From Crocinitomicaceae bacterium (GTDB taxonomy: Bacteria; Bacteroidota; Bacteroidia; Flavobacteriales_D; Crocinitomicaceae), in the NCBI GenBank assembly GCA_028689775.1, contig JAQVCM010000009.1:62001-126000 (forward strand): a stretch of DNA of 64,000 bases. The letters are read 5' to 3'. The translations under genes were made by a program, and so were the position numbers. The notes below the pieces were generated by a model, which was given only the letters and a program-made list of their open reading frames with translations, did no database searches and was not told the DNA's origin. The stretch's first letter is position 1. Every line of letters begins with the position of its first letter. This document shows, piece by piece, positions 1 to 8,670 of the stretch.

Positions 1-618
1 ACCTGGTTTAAAGTACTGTGCTTGTTCAAATTTAGTTCGTGCATCAAGATAATTCTGAGCGGTTGCAGCAGCTTCCCCTTCTTTCATTTTATTCTGATAC
101 TGAACCTCATTATTTCCAACCGTTTTATCTGCTTGCGCAATCACTTCAGTAACTTTCTTTTCCATCTTGTCAGCAGTTGCCTTGTTGTAGGCAAGCGAAG
201 TTGACTTTCCATCAAAAGAAAAATCAGTAATTGCATTGGATTCGATGAAGCTATAATCCACGTTATTGGTTCTGTCAAATAAAGAAATCGACGTTTTAAC
301 GAATGGTTCAGAAGCACCTTGAAGCAGTTCGATGTCGATGTTTTGTGAGTTTACATTGAAAAAGCGGGTAACTTTTCCTTGTTTTGAAAATTCAACTTTA
401 TACACTTTCCCAGCAGGAACCTTGAGTGCAACTTTTCCATTGGAAGCAGAACTTGCAGAACTAACTAATTTTGTTCCATCAAAAACTTTCATCAATACGC
501 CTGCCTCTTTTTTATTTGACTTGAGGTCCGTTACAATGACGTCAATCTCTAATTGCAACTGCGCAAAAGTTGTTGTTGAGAATAATAAAATGAATAGAAA
601 AAGTAATTTGTGCTTCAT
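1..618 (-). CDS. Secreted protein of unknown function, C-terminus beyond the window edge
   Basis: The reading frame starts at an ATG whose complement ends at 618 and stays open to base 1, giving 206 residues without a stop, so the C-terminus lies outside the window. The N-terminus (about residues 1-19, ending TTTFAQ) is a clear Sec signal peptide. Residues 20-90 look like an Ig-like or carboxypeptidase-regulatory-like fold (VPAGKVYKVEFSKQG). The last visible residues (KEGEAAATAQNYLDARTKFEQ) resemble the first of a run of TPR-like helices. Such signal-peptide/beta-domain/TPR proteins are common in Bacteroidota envelopes, but I do not recognise a specific family and infer no function. Confidence 0.8.
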   Translation of the reverse strand, partial: MKHKLLFLFILLFSTTTFAQLQLEIDVIVTDLKSNKKEAGVLMKVFDGTKLVSSASSASNGKVALKVPAGKVYKVEFSKQGKVTRFFNVNSQNIDIELLQGASEPFVKTSISLFDRTNNVDYSFIESNAITDFSFDGKSTSLAYNKATADKMEKKVTEVIAQADKTVGNNEVQYQNKMKEGEAAATAQNYLDARTKFEQAQYFKPG

Positions 619-802
619 ATCGTTATTTGAAAAACGTTCATTTCGTAAAGAGTTACAAAACAATGTTTAGTTCTTTTAAAAAATTTAAAACAAATATCGG
701 AAAATTCGGCAAACTACCACACTATTTATACGCTAAAATTGATTCTAAAACAGAAAAAAAATACTTTATAATGGTCAGCTGTATAATTCTTCAATTTATT
801 GT

Positions 803-997
803 CTAAAAATGAACTTTAAAACTTGGAAACAAAGCATCCTTAAAAACTAAAATCCAGCTGTAATTTAGTTTCAGATAATGCATAATCGAACCGTTGTTGA
901 TCACTTCCAGAATATGAAAAGACGGAATAAAAAACAGCATCAAAAGCAGAAAAAACAAATTTTCAGGATTAAACAGTTTAAAAGCAAACACATTCAT
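803..997 (-). CDS. Possible small hydrophobic protein (doubtful)
   Basis: A 64-codon frame starting at ATG and ending TAG, with a strongly hydrophobic stretch (NLFFLLLMLFFIPSFHIL, residues 13-30) that could be one membrane segment. It lies in the otherwise empty 619-1041 gap, divergent from the 3-hydroxybutyryl-CoA dehydrogenase gene. No family resemblance is seen, and an AT-rich spacer can produce such a frame by chance. It is listed mainly to describe the gap. Confidence 0.22.
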   Translation of the reverse strand: MNVFAFKLFNPENLFFLLLMLFFIPSFHILEVINNGSIMHYLKLNYSWILVFKDALFPSFKVHF

Positions 998-1017
998 CGC
1001 GACTAAAATTTTAAAAT

Positions 1018-1025
1018 TATATTTG
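1018..1025 (+). promoter_or_regulatory. TAnnTTTG -7 box for the 3-hydroxybutyryl-CoA dehydrogenase gene
   Basis: TATATTTG matches the Bacteroidota -7 consensus and lies 16 bases before the ATG at 1042. No clear TTTG -33 element was found at the expected spacing. Confidence 0.65.
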
Positions 1026-1041
1026 TAAAAAATTAAACAAC

Positions 1042-1932
1042 ATGAAAAACGTAGCAGTTATTGGCGCAGGCACAATGGGAAATGGAATTGCACATACTTT
1101 TGCGCAATTTGGATACCAAGTTTCCTTGATTGATGTGGCACAAACATCTTTGGACAAAGGAATGGCAACCATTACTAAAAACTTGGACAGACAAGTTTCT
1201 AAAGAAGTGATTAGCGAACAACAAAAACAAGAAACCCTGAATAACATTACCACTTTTACATCCATTACAGAAGGCGTTAAAGGTGTTGAATTGGTCGTTG
1301 AAGCAGCAACAGAAAACATCGATTTGAAATTGAATATTTTCAAAGAATTAAGTGCGCTTACTCCAGAAAATGTCATCTTAGCTTCGAACACCTCTTCAAT
1401 CTCCATCACGAAAATAGCTTCTGTTACCAATCGTCCTGAAAAAGTAATCGGAATGCACTTTATGAATCCCGTTCCAGTGATGAAGTTAGTTGAAATTATT
1501 CGCGGATATTCAACCACGGATGAAGTAACCAATACCATCATGGAAATCTCTAAAAAACTGAATAAAATTCCAGTTGAAGTGAATGACTATCCAGGATTTG
1601 TTGCCAACCGAATTTTGATGCCGATGATCAACGAAGCAATTTATACTTTGTATGAAGGAGTTGCTGGTGTTGAGGAGATTGACACCGTAATGAAACTAGG
1701 AATGGCGCATCCAATGGGTCCGTTACAGCTAGCAGACTTTATAGGTTTGGACGTTTGTTTGGCGATTTTAGAAGTGCTTCACAACGGATTTGGAAACCCT
1801 AAATATGCACCTTGTCCATTGCTTGTAAACATGGTAACAGCCAACAAAAAAGGAGTTAAAACAGGTGAAGGATTCTACAGTTGGGGTCACGGAACAAAAG
1901 ATTTAATTATCGCTCCAAATTTCAAGAAATAA
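1042..1932 (+). CDS. hbd: 3-hydroxybutyryl-CoA dehydrogenase
   Basis: NAD(P)-dependent oxidoreductase interconverting acetoacetyl-CoA and 3-hydroxybutyryl-CoA, acting in the cytoplasm in fatty-acid or butanoate metabolism. The 296-residue length is typical of stand-alone enzymes of this family. The Rossmann motif GAGTMGNG is at residues 8-15, SNTSSIS near 115-121, the catalytic His in GMHFMNP is at about 139, and the C-terminal domain shows GFVANRIL and HPMGPLQLADFIGLDV. It appears monocistronic, with a -7 box just upstream. The paralogous role in phenylacetate degradation (PaaH) cannot be excluded; no paa genes are nearby. Confidence 0.93.
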   Translation: MKNVAVIGAGTMGNGIAHTFAQFGYQVSLIDVAQTSLDKGMATITKNLDRQVSKEVISEQQKQETLNNITTFTSITEGVKGVELVVEAATENIDLKLNIFKELSALTPENVILASNTSSISITKIASVTNRPEKVIGMHFMNPVPVMKLVEIIRGYSTTDEVTNTIMEISKKLNKIPVEVNDYPGFVANRILMPMINEAIYTLYEGVAGVEEIDTVMKLGMAHPMGPLQLADFIGLDVCLAILEVLHNGFGNPKYAPCPLLVNMVTANKKGVKTGEGFYSWGHGTKDLIIAPNFKK

Positions 1933-2077
1933 AGTAGATTAACAGAGATTACATTGGGTTTTTCAAAACCTATTTTTCACAGGTCTTTAATTTATTTTTT
2001 AAAGGTTATATGGTATCGCCATTTTATAGTCATTACTTTTTATATCAGACTATTATCAGGGCTTATTTCAGAAAAAG

Positions 2078-2866
2078 ATGGCTAAGAAAAACCCAATGCA
2101 CGCTGTAAAAGGCAAAAAGAAAAAAACCACATCAAGGAGGAAGAAAAAAGAGAAAAACTCGCTTAAAATTAAACTGATTTTAGGTTTTTCGCTCCTTGTT
2201 TCGATCACTGCATCCATCCTTTTTTATACCAAAGAAATGAAACCACTTAATAGCAATACTTTTAGAGAAACTGTACCAACTGGATTTGCATCTATTGGAC
2301 TCGATGTATCTCATCATCAAGGAGAAATAGATTGGAAAAAACTAATGACAGAATCCGGTTTTGACACCCTTATTCATTTTGTATATTGCAAAGCAACAGA
2401 AGGAAATACACATTTTGACAGACAATGGGTTCGAAATCGAAGCATCTTGAATGAAATGGGAATTCCCAATGGTGCCTATCATTTTTTCACATCCAAAGAA
2501 CCAGCCATTCCACAAGCAGAACATTTTCTAAATAGATGGGTAAAAAGAGACATTGATTTACCACCAGTTTTGGATGTAGAAACAGAAGGTTTATCTGATC
2601 AACAGCTGATTGAAAATATGAAAATCTGGCTAGATTATGTCGAGAAAAAAAGTGGCATGAGACCCATCATATATACTTCTTTGCATTATTTTGAAACTAA
2701 ATTTAAAAACGTATTTCTAGATTATAAATTCTGGGTCGCTGCATATTCAAGAATACCGAGTTGCATTGATGATAAAAGAATTATTCATTGGCAATATTCA
2801 GAATCTGGAAGGTTACCAGGAATCCGTGAAAAGGTAGACCTAAATGTGTCGAAACTGGACTTTTGA
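2078..2866 (+). CDS. GH25-family lysozyme (N-acetylmuramidase), membrane anchored
   Basis: Predicted peptidoglycan hydrolase cleaving MurNAc-GlcNAc bonds. Residues 1-28 are extremely Lys/Arg-rich, followed by one hydrophobic segment (about 29-50), so the enzyme is probably tethered to the inner membrane and faces the periplasm. The GH25 domain fills the rest: GLDVSHHQG with the first catalytic Asp at about 76, CKATEG, GAYHFF, and PPVLDVETEG carrying the second Asp/Glu pair. The end, HWQYSESG...VDLNV, is also typical. The family is widespread in phages and bacteria; in this chromosomal context a cell-wall remodelling role is inferred. Confidence 0.92.
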   Translation: MAKKNPMHAVKGKKKKTTSRRKKKEKNSLKIKLILGFSLLVSITASILFYTKEMKPLNSNTFRETVPTGFASIGLDVSHHQGEIDWKKLMTESGFDTLIHFVYCKATEGNTHFDRQWVRNRSILNEMGIPNGAYHFFTSKEPAIPQAEHFLNRWVKRDIDLPPVLDVETEGLSDQQLIENMKIWLDYVEKKSGMRPIIYTSLHYFETKFKNVFLDYKFWVAAYSRIPSCIDDKRIIHWQYSESGRLPGIREKVDLNVSKLDF

Positions 2867-2960
2867 AAACGTTAGACAATCAAAAAAACAAGCTCAACGC
2901 ATTAAAACTACTTTAAAACGAATCGAGATGGTTTGGTATTCTTTTTATCCTTATTTTGGG

Positions 2961-2975
2961 AATAGCTAAGCTATT
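2961..2975. promoter_or_regulatory. Short perfect inverted repeat upstream of the histidine-kinase-like gene
   Basis: AATAGCT-A-AGCTATT is a perfect 7-bp inverted repeat around one base. It sits directly after a weak -7-like TTATTTTG (2951-2958) and about 48 bases before the ATG at 3023. It could be an operator or chance; no regulator is identified. Confidence 0.25.
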
Positions 2976-3022
2976 AAATTTACAATTTGATCAACAATCA
3001 ACATAACACATCTGTTTTTCCG

Positions 3023-4219
3023 ATGGACAAAAAACACTCTAGATCAAGGGTAATAAATGTGTATACCTTAATTCTAGCTTTCACACCCTTTTTAGCTAGT
3101 ATAAATGCTTATTTAACAACAGACTATTTTTCATTTTATTTCTTGCTAGCCTCATCTGCAGCAATTTCAGTTGGCTTTGTATTTAACTGGTTAAAATACT
3201 ACGATTTTACAAAATCTTATATTCTCATAATTATTTCATTCGTAATTTTTTTCTACGTTTCTTATGATGCGGCTCAAAGTGGAGCATATTTGTATTATTT
3301 CCCGCTTACATTGGCAATCGTGAATATTTATGATTTTGAAATAAAAAAAGATAGAATCTCCATTTTTATGCATTTCTTGCTCAATGGTATTTTAATCGCA
3401 ATCAATATATTGACAGATAATTCACTGTTTACTTCTGACTTTGTTTCAACAGAAATGGTCAATCATTTTTTTACATTCAATTTGATTTTTTCAATTCTTT
3501 GCATGGGCTATTTCATTTACTTGATTATTTACATGAACATTAGTCAGAAGCAACTCATCAACACGTTAACTAATGAAATGATGAGATCCAAGACTTTTGA
3601 AGAGTCCAAAAAAACCAGCAACGACATTCTTTTTGCTGAGCTTCAACATCGTTTAAAAAACAACTTAAGCTTAATCAATTCATTGCTACGATTAAAAATG
3701 GAAAAGGCAGTTTTGGAAAATCTGGAAGAAAAAATCAATGAAGCAGCGCACGCCATTCAAATCGTTGCAGATGCCAATCGTTTTGTCATCTTTAAAGACG
3801 ATACCTTTTGCGTTCCAACGGAAGTTTACTTCAACGGAGTTCTTGATTCGTGGGTAAGTTTTAAAAATAATAAAAAAGATGATTTCAAATTGGAACTCGA
3901 GAACTATGAAATCAACATCAAACAAGCTGTTCCGCTTGCCTTGATTTTACATGAAACATTTGCTAGCTTCTGCAAACATCAGAAAGAAGCGAACACAAAA
4001 CATTATCTAAACATCAATCTGACCCAACGAGGAATTCTCCGACTAGAAAGTTCCATGGATGATTTTTTAGAAACATGCTTGACTTCTGAACAATTGTTTC
4101 AAATCTTGGTTGAACAAATCGATGCCGAAATCGCTGTCATCGACAAGCGTGTTTTTGAAGTCAGATATGAAAACAATGTTGAAAATAAAACAATCGAAAG
4201 TGCAAGTATTTTCGCTTAA
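3023..4219 (+). CDS. Membrane histidine-kinase-like protein with degenerate ATPase domain
   Basis: The first half carries about six hydrophobic segments. A linker then leads to a HisKA_2-type dimerisation motif, ELQHRLKNNLSLINSLLRL, with the candidate phosphohistidine at about residue 209. The following ATPase domain is decayed: the N-box region reads PLALILHETFASF, where both expected Asn residues are missing (His and Ser in their place). No DxGxG or other glycine-rich ATP lid follows, and only about 90 residues remain. Autophosphorylation is therefore unlikely; it may be a sensor, a phosphotransfer partner or a relic. The ATG at 3023 (398 aa) is preferred over an in-frame TTG at 2987. No response regulator gene is adjacent. 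Confidence 0.72.
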   Translation: MDKKHSRSRVINVYTLILAFTPFLASINAYLTTDYFSFYFLLASSAAISVGFVFNWLKYYDFTKSYILIIISFVIFFYVSYDAAQSGAYLYYFPLTLAIVNIYDFEIKKDRISIFMHFLLNGILIAINILTDNSLFTSDFVSTEMVNHFFTFNLIFSILCMGYFIYLIIYMNISQKQLINTLTNEMMRSKTFEESKKTSNDILFAELQHRLKNNLSLINSLLRLKMEKAVLENLEEKINEAAHAIQIVADANRFVIFKDDTFCVPTEVYFNGVLDSWVSFKNNKKDDFKLELENYEINIKQAVPLALILHETFASFCKHQKEANTKHYLNINLTQRGILRLESSMDDFLETCLTSEQLFQILVEQIDAEIAVIDKRVFEVRYENNVENKTIESASIFA

Positions 4220-4260
4220 AATTGGAAAACCCATACTGTAAAAGCACTCATTCAAGCGCA

Positions 4261-4300
4261 TTTAAACACGCCTTAAACTTCCTTTAAACTGCGTTTAAAT
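4261..4300. repeat. Four TTTAAAC-like direct repeats with exact 11-bp period
   Basis: TTTAAAC, CTTAAAC, TTTAAAC and TTTAAAT begin at 4261, 4272, 4283 and 4294, so one copy falls on the same DNA face every helical turn. They lie between the 3' ends of two convergent genes. Such phasing suggests cooperative protein binding or DNA bending, but no regulated promoter is apparent here. The surrounding 4220-4537 gap holds otherwise only the two hairpins listed separately. Confidence 0.4.
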
Positions 4301-4315
4301 AACAGACTTAGATTC

Positions 4316-4343
4316 ATTTTACAATTCTATTCAATTGTAAAAT
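4316..4343 (+). terminator. Hairpin after the histidine-kinase-like gene
   Basis: ATTTTACAATT (4316-4326) pairs perfectly with AATTGTAAAAT (4333-4343) around a 6-base loop. The stem is AT-rich and no T-run follows, so termination is possible but weakly supported. Confidence 0.35.
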
Positions 4344-4473
4344 CTACTCCATTTAGTCGTTTAAAAAAACCAGAAATATTTTATAAAAGTCAAGGCTGAA
4401 CTAAGTTCATTCGCTTTCGTTAAATCACTTTAAAATACCGTAATCGTTAGGTTTTTTATTCTTGAAACAAAAA

Positions 4474-4513
4474 AAAATCAGCCAACCGATTTTACTCGAT
4501 TTAGGCTGATTTT
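4474..4513 (-). terminator. Bidirectional intrinsic terminator after the PD40/OmpA gene
   Basis: AAAATCAGCC (4474-4483) and GGCTGATTTT (4504-4513) form a 10-bp stem with A/T runs on both sides. It lies 24 bases past the stop of the minus-strand gene and could also stop transcription arriving from the left. Confidence 0.75.
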
Positions 4514-4537
4514 ATTTTCAATAATCTGAATCCAATT

Positions 4538-6601
4538 TTACATTTTCTCAATAAAGAAATCTGTTCTTCTGTTGATTGCTCTATTTTCATTCGTTGTATT
4601 TGGAACCTTTGGAGTCGTTTCACCAAATCCTTTCGAACTCAATCTTTGTGCTTCGATTCCCAATTGTTGCAAATACGCCTTTACTTCGTTTGCACGACTT
4701 TTAGATAATTCCATGTTGGCGCCATCGTCTCCAATATCATCCGTATGTCCTTGAACCATGATGGTAATTGATGGATTTTCCTTTAGGAATGAAGAGAATT
4801 GTTTCAAAATAAATTTAGATTTAGAATTCAATGCCGAAGAGTTGGTTGCAAACAAGATGTCATTGATGGTATATGCTGAACCTTCTTTTAATTCACGAAC
4901 TGCTAAATCCGCACCTTTAAATTCCTTTTTAGATGCAATATCTTCTTTGCTAATCAATTTGGAATCAAATGCTGAACCTTCTTTCTTAACGGTCACCATG
5001 ATGTCCTGTTTTACTTCTGTTTTGATAATTGCGGTGTATTTACCATCGCTTCCATTCACTTTTATTTTTTCAACTTTATCTGAATTTTCGTATGCAATTT
5101 CGATGGTTGCATTCTCAACTGGAACGCCATTTTCATCTTTCAATTCACCCTTCACGATTGCAACAGATTTTGGTCTGGCCTCTTCATACAATTCAAAAGA
5201 ATAAATGTTCCAGTTTCCGCCTTGTCGAGAAGAGTAATAAGCTAAATTACCGTCTGTTGACACGAAAACACCTAACTCATCTGCCTCGGAATTAATTGGA
5301 TATCCAATGTTTTTTGGTTTTGACCATTTTCCTTCACCTTCCATTCGAATGTAAAAAATATCCAAACCTCCAACGCCTTTTCGAGTATCTGAGACGGTAG
5401 AAACAAAGTACAAGGTCTCGCTATCTTGGTGTAAGAAAGGACTTTTATCTTTCCCAGCCGTGTTGATTTCATCAAACGGACGACCAGCTCCCCACTCTCC
5501 TTTATCATTTCGGTATGCAACCCAAATGTCATCGTTTCTCGTTGGATTTGCTCCACCTCTTAACGTGGTATAAAAAAGCATGTTTCCATCGGCAGAAAGT
5601 GAAGGTTGCGCGTCCCAGCCACGAGAAGAGTTAATTCCTGGTCCCATGTTTTCCAGCGGAGTCCATTGAAAATCATTTCCTCCTGTTCCACTTCGTTCAA
5701 AACGAGTAATATACAGATCACAATTGCGGTACTTTTGTCCGTCAACCATTTCATCTTTACAAGCACATAAAATCATTTCCTTGTTATCAACAGACATGGT
5801 AGCAGCACCATAGCTTTGAAAAGTTCCATCGTTGAATGGATATTTGAATGGCTTTCCAGAATCAAAAGGCGACTGTGCATTTTTTCGCTCCGAGAAAGTA
5901 AACTCCTCAACCACATTAGATTGAATATCTCCTTTTAGTTTACGGTCTATTTTTCGGGTATAAAACATCAATTCGTTATCTGGCGAAATCATTGGGAAAT
6001 ATTCATCCCAAGAAGAGCTTACGTTGGGAACGATGGAAGGAGAAAATGGAACTTCTTTTGCTTCCATTTCTTGATCACTTTCCAATTTAGTTAAAACACT
6101 TTTAACATCCGCTAATTTTTTAGCATGATCATTCGGATAGCGTTCTGGTTCGGTATGTTTGTAGCTCTGAAATTGTTTAAAATAACGAATTGCTTCTGCC
6201 ATGTTGTCCTGAGAATATTTAATTACTCCTAGATAATAACTACAATTTGCGTGGTAATCTGCGCATATATCCAAGGTTTTTTGAAACATCTCAGCAGCTT
6301 TCACCATTCCTTTATCTCCAACAGTTGGGTTGGGATTAATATCGTACGCTTTCATAGCTTGTTTGTATGCATACATCGCATATTCATAATACGCCATGGC
6401 GTTGTCTGGTTCTGCATCAATGGCTTGATTGAAGGTTAGAACAGCAGTTTTAACATCCGATGAATTAACCGCTTTCTCAATTAATTTGACCGTCTTTTTG
6501 GATGGTGGCAAACACGATTCATCTTCGCCTTGTGCAAAAGCTTGCACAGTAGCCATCATTGAAATTAGTACTAAAAAGGTGTAGTTTTTAATCATATCCA
6601 T
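4538..6601 (-). CDS. TPR-PD40-OmpA family envelope protein
   Basis: A peptidoglycan-associated, secreted or outer-membrane protein. Order of domains: signal peptide (ends about VQAFAQ); TPR-like helices to about residue 190; a PD40/WD40-like beta-propeller with repeats such as LSADGNMLFYTT and VSTDGNLAYYSS (about 200-480); a carboxypeptidase-regulatory-like domain beginning VKGELKDENGVPV; and a C-terminal OmpA-like domain with GHTDDIGDDGANMELSKSRA, which contains the Asp/Arg that bind diaminopimelate. This layout matches the PorE-like family tied to gliding and type IX secretion in Bacteroidota, though I cannot assign PorE specifically. The ATG at 6601 (687 aa) or 6595 fits the signal peptide better than a GTG at 6640. 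Confidence 0.88.
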   Translation of the reverse strand: MDMIKNYTFLVLISMMATVQAFAQGEDESCLPPSKKTVKLIEKAVNSSDVKTAVLTFNQAIDAEPDNAMAYYEYAMYAYKQAMKAYDINPNPTVGDKGMVKAAEMFQKTLDICADYHANCSYYLGVIKYSQDNMAEAIRYFKQFQSYKHTEPERYPNDHAKKLADVKSVLTKLESDQEMEAKEVPFSPSIVPNVSSSWDEYFPMISPDNELMFYTRKIDRKLKGDIQSNVVEEFTFSERKNAQSPFDSGKPFKYPFNDGTFQSYGAATMSVDNKEMILCACKDEMVDGQKYRNCDLYITRFERSGTGGNDFQWTPLENMGPGINSSRGWDAQPSLSADGNMLFYTTLRGGANPTRNDDIWVAYRNDKGEWGAGRPFDEINTAGKDKSPFLHQDSETLYFVSTVSDTRKGVGGLDIFYIRMEGEGKWSKPKNIGYPINSEADELGVFVSTDGNLAYYSSRQGGNWNIYSFELYEEARPKSVAIVKGELKDENGVPVENATIEIAYENSDKVEKIKVNGSDGKYTAIIKTEVKQDIMVTVKKEGSAFDSKLISKEDIASKKEFKGADLAVRELKEGSAYTINDILFATNSSALNSKSKFILKQFSSFLKENPSITIMVQGHTDDIGDDGANMELSKSRANEVKAYLQQLGIEAQRLSSKGFGETTPKVPNTTNENRAINRRTDFFIEKM

Positions 6602-6751
6602 CTTAAAATTTATACATATTTCGAGGTCAAATCCATTCACAATTCAACCTGTTTCAAATAATAGCGTGAAATTAGTAATTTTGGTACAGCTATCCATCAC
6701 TTTCGTTCATATACTCTTCTATTTAACTGTTTTTCTCCCCACATTTATTTT

Positions 6752-6759
6752 TAACTTTG
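6752..6759 (+). promoter_or_regulatory. TAnnTTTG -7 box abutting ribD (leaderless promoter)
   Basis: TAACTTTG ends 4 bases before the ribD ATG at 6764. With the usual distance from this box to +1, transcription would begin at or next to the start codon. Confidence 0.65.
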
Positions 6760-6763
6760 TCAG

Positions 6764-7798
6764 ATGAATACCGATGAAACTTTTATGCAACGTTGTTTGG
6801 ATTTGGCTTCCAATGGCAAACAAGATGTTGCTCCCAACCCAATGGTAGGCGCTGTTATCGTTCACCAAGGAGAAATTATTGGAGAAGGATATCACCAGTT
6901 TTACGGAGGTCCGCATGCGGAAGTAAACGCGGTAAATGCTGTTAAAGATTTGAGTTTACTTAAAGAATCCACCATCTACGTCAGCTTGGAACCTTGCGCT
7001 CATTTCGGAAAAACACCACCTTGCGTTGATTTAATCTTGGAGAATCAATTTAAAAGAGTGGTGATTGGTTGTCTAGATCCTCACGATCAAGTGGCTGGAA
7101 AAAGTGTTGAAAAATTACAGAAAAACAACATTGAAGTACGCGTTGGTGTTTTGGAGGCTGAATGTCTAAAAATCAACAAGCGCTTTTTTAAATTTCATCA
7201 AAAACAACTTCCGCACGTCATTCTAAAATGGGCACAAACTCAGGATGGATTTATAGATGGAATTCGAGATTCCGAAGAACGTAAAATCAATTGGATATCG
7301 GCACCAGAAACCAAAGTGTTGGTTCACCAATGGCGCAGCGAAGAACAAGCGATCTTAGTTGGATGGAAAACCATTAATAACGACAATCCAAGTCTGACCG
7401 TCCGAGAAGTAGTTGGCAAAAACCCAATTCGTGTCATTCTGGATTCTCATTTAAAATGCAATCCAAATTCTACTGTTTTCACAGATGGATTGAAAACAAT
7501 CGTGTTCAATACTTTGAAAGATGAAACGGTCGAAAATGTTGACTATATCAAACTGAAAGATATCAGTACCAAAACGGTTCTAAAGGCTTTATATGAATTG
7601 AAAATCACCTCCGTTTTTGTGGAAGGAGGAAGCAGTACTTTGCAACATTTCCTGACCGACAAGACCTGGGATGAGGCACGCGTGATTGTTGGGAAAAACA
7701 ATTTTGGAGAAGGAGTAAAAGCTCCCGAAATGACAGGAATTCCAGAACTTACTTTTGAATTTGCAGGCGACACCATTTACCAATTTCAGAACAAATGA
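6764..7798 (+). CDS. ribD: Bifunctional riboflavin biosynthesis deaminase/reductase RibD
   Basis: Catalyses deamination and then NADPH-dependent side-chain reduction of the pyrimidine intermediate in riboflavin synthesis. The N-terminal cytidine-deaminase-like domain (1-150) has zinc ligands in PHAEV (His51, catalytic Glu53) and PCAHFGKTPPC (Cys78, Cys87). The C-terminal DHFR-like reductase domain runs from about HVILKWAQTQDGFI to the end (VEGGSSTLQHFL). Length of 344 residues is standard. It heads a tightly coupled run: the next gene overlaps its stop by 4 bases (ATGA). No FMN riboswitch is seen upstream; the -7 box abuts the start codon. Confidence 0.95.
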   Translation: MNTDETFMQRCLDLASNGKQDVAPNPMVGAVIVHQGEIIGEGYHQFYGGPHAEVNAVNAVKDLSLLKESTIYVSLEPCAHFGKTPPCVDLILENQFKRVVIGCLDPHDQVAGKSVEKLQKNNIEVRVGVLEAECLKINKRFFKFHQKQLPHVILKWAQTQDGFIDGIRDSEERKINWISAPETKVLVHQWRSEEQAILVGWKTINNDNPSLTVREVVGKNPIRVILDSHLKCNPNSTVFTDGLKTIVFNTLKDETVENVDYIKLKDISTKTVLKALYELKITSVFVEGGSSTLQHFLTDKTWDEARVIVGKNNFGEGVKAPEMTGIPELTFEFAGDTIYQFQNK

Positions 7799-8670
7799 AA
7801 GAACTAATTTTCGGAATCCTATCTTCTACCTTTATTTTAGTTCTCTTTCGAGTTTTTCCAAAATACAAAGTAAATACCTTTCAAGCAGTCGTTTTCAATT
7901 ACTTCACAGCTTGTACTTTCGGACTTATTTTTTACGGAAATCAATTCAATCAGCAAGCTTTTCAAGAATTAAGTTGGTTGCCTTACTCCATCATCAGTGG
8001 AATTTTGCTCATTGCCTTGTTTTTAGTCATTGGAATTAGTGCCCAGAAAAATGGAATTTCATTCACTTCCATCGTCTCTAAAATGAGCATGTCGGTAGCT
8101 GTATGCTTGATGATTCTTTTCTACAAAGAACCGCTCACCCTTTTAAAAATTAGTGGAATCGCGCTTGCTTTCGTCGGAATAATCAGTATATCTTGGAAAA
8201 AATCAAGCAAAGGAATCAAGCGAAATACCCAATTTATTTCCCTGCTCATTTTCTTGTTTGTTGGTGGTGGCATCTTGGATTTCATTTTCAATTACACCCA
8301 AAACTATCACCTCAAGAACCTTTCAACTCCTTTATTCAGTGCCATTTCCTTCGGTTTTTCAGGATTAATTGGAATTTCAATTTTGATGATACAGATTACA
8401 AGAAAAAAACAACATTTTCACTACCGAAATGTCATCGCTGGAATTTTACTCGGCGTGCCAAATTTTTTTTCAGTTTATTTGCTAATGAGCGCTTATTCAA
8501 CCTTGGGTTGGAATGACTCAACGGTGATTACGGTAATGAATGTTTCCGTCGTTTTAATGGCATTCTTCATTGGCGTATTGATCTTTAAAGAATCATTTAC
8601 CCGTCTGAAAGCTTTTGGACTATTTGCTTCGCTAACTTCAATTATTCTGCTATATTTAGCATCGATATGA
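7795..8670 (+). CDS. EamA/DMT-superfamily transporter
   Basis: A 291-residue inner-membrane protein with about ten hydrophobic segments in two five-helix halves, the layout of EamA drug/metabolite transporters. The first half ends near LKISGIALAFVGIISISW and the second near LKAFGLFASLTSIILLYL, the conserved end of each repeat. Substrate is unknown. It overlaps ribD by 4 bases and recX by 4 bases, so the three are probably cotranscribed. A link to riboflavin export is possible from position only. Confidence 0.85.
   Translation: MKELIFGILSSTFILVLFRVFPKYKVNTFQAVVFNYFTACTFGLIFYGNQFNQQAFQELSWLPYSIISGILLIALFLVIGISAQKNGISFTSIVSKMSMSVAVCLMILFYKEPLTLLKISGIALAFVGIISISWKKSSKGIKRNTQFISLLIFLFVGGGILDFIFNYTQNYHLKNLSTPLFSAISFGFSGLIGISILMIQITRKKQHFHYRNVIAGILLGVPNFFSVYLLMSAYSTLGWNDSTVITVMNVSVVLMAFFIGVLIFKESFTRLKAFGLFASLTSIILLYLASI

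Noticed and set aside
332-670. 112-codon plus-strand frame at the left edge
   Set aside because: It is antisense to the truncated secreted-protein gene, which has a proper signal peptide and open frame to the window edge.
1017-1541. 174-codon frame antisense to the 3-hydroxybutyryl-CoA dehydrogenase gene
   Set aside because: The opposite strand encodes a clear, full-length enzyme; the antisense frame has no recognisable motif.
4261-4300. CRISPR-like or replication-origin iterons
   Set aside because: Units are only 7 bases with 4-base spacers, with no cas, dnaA or rep gene nearby.
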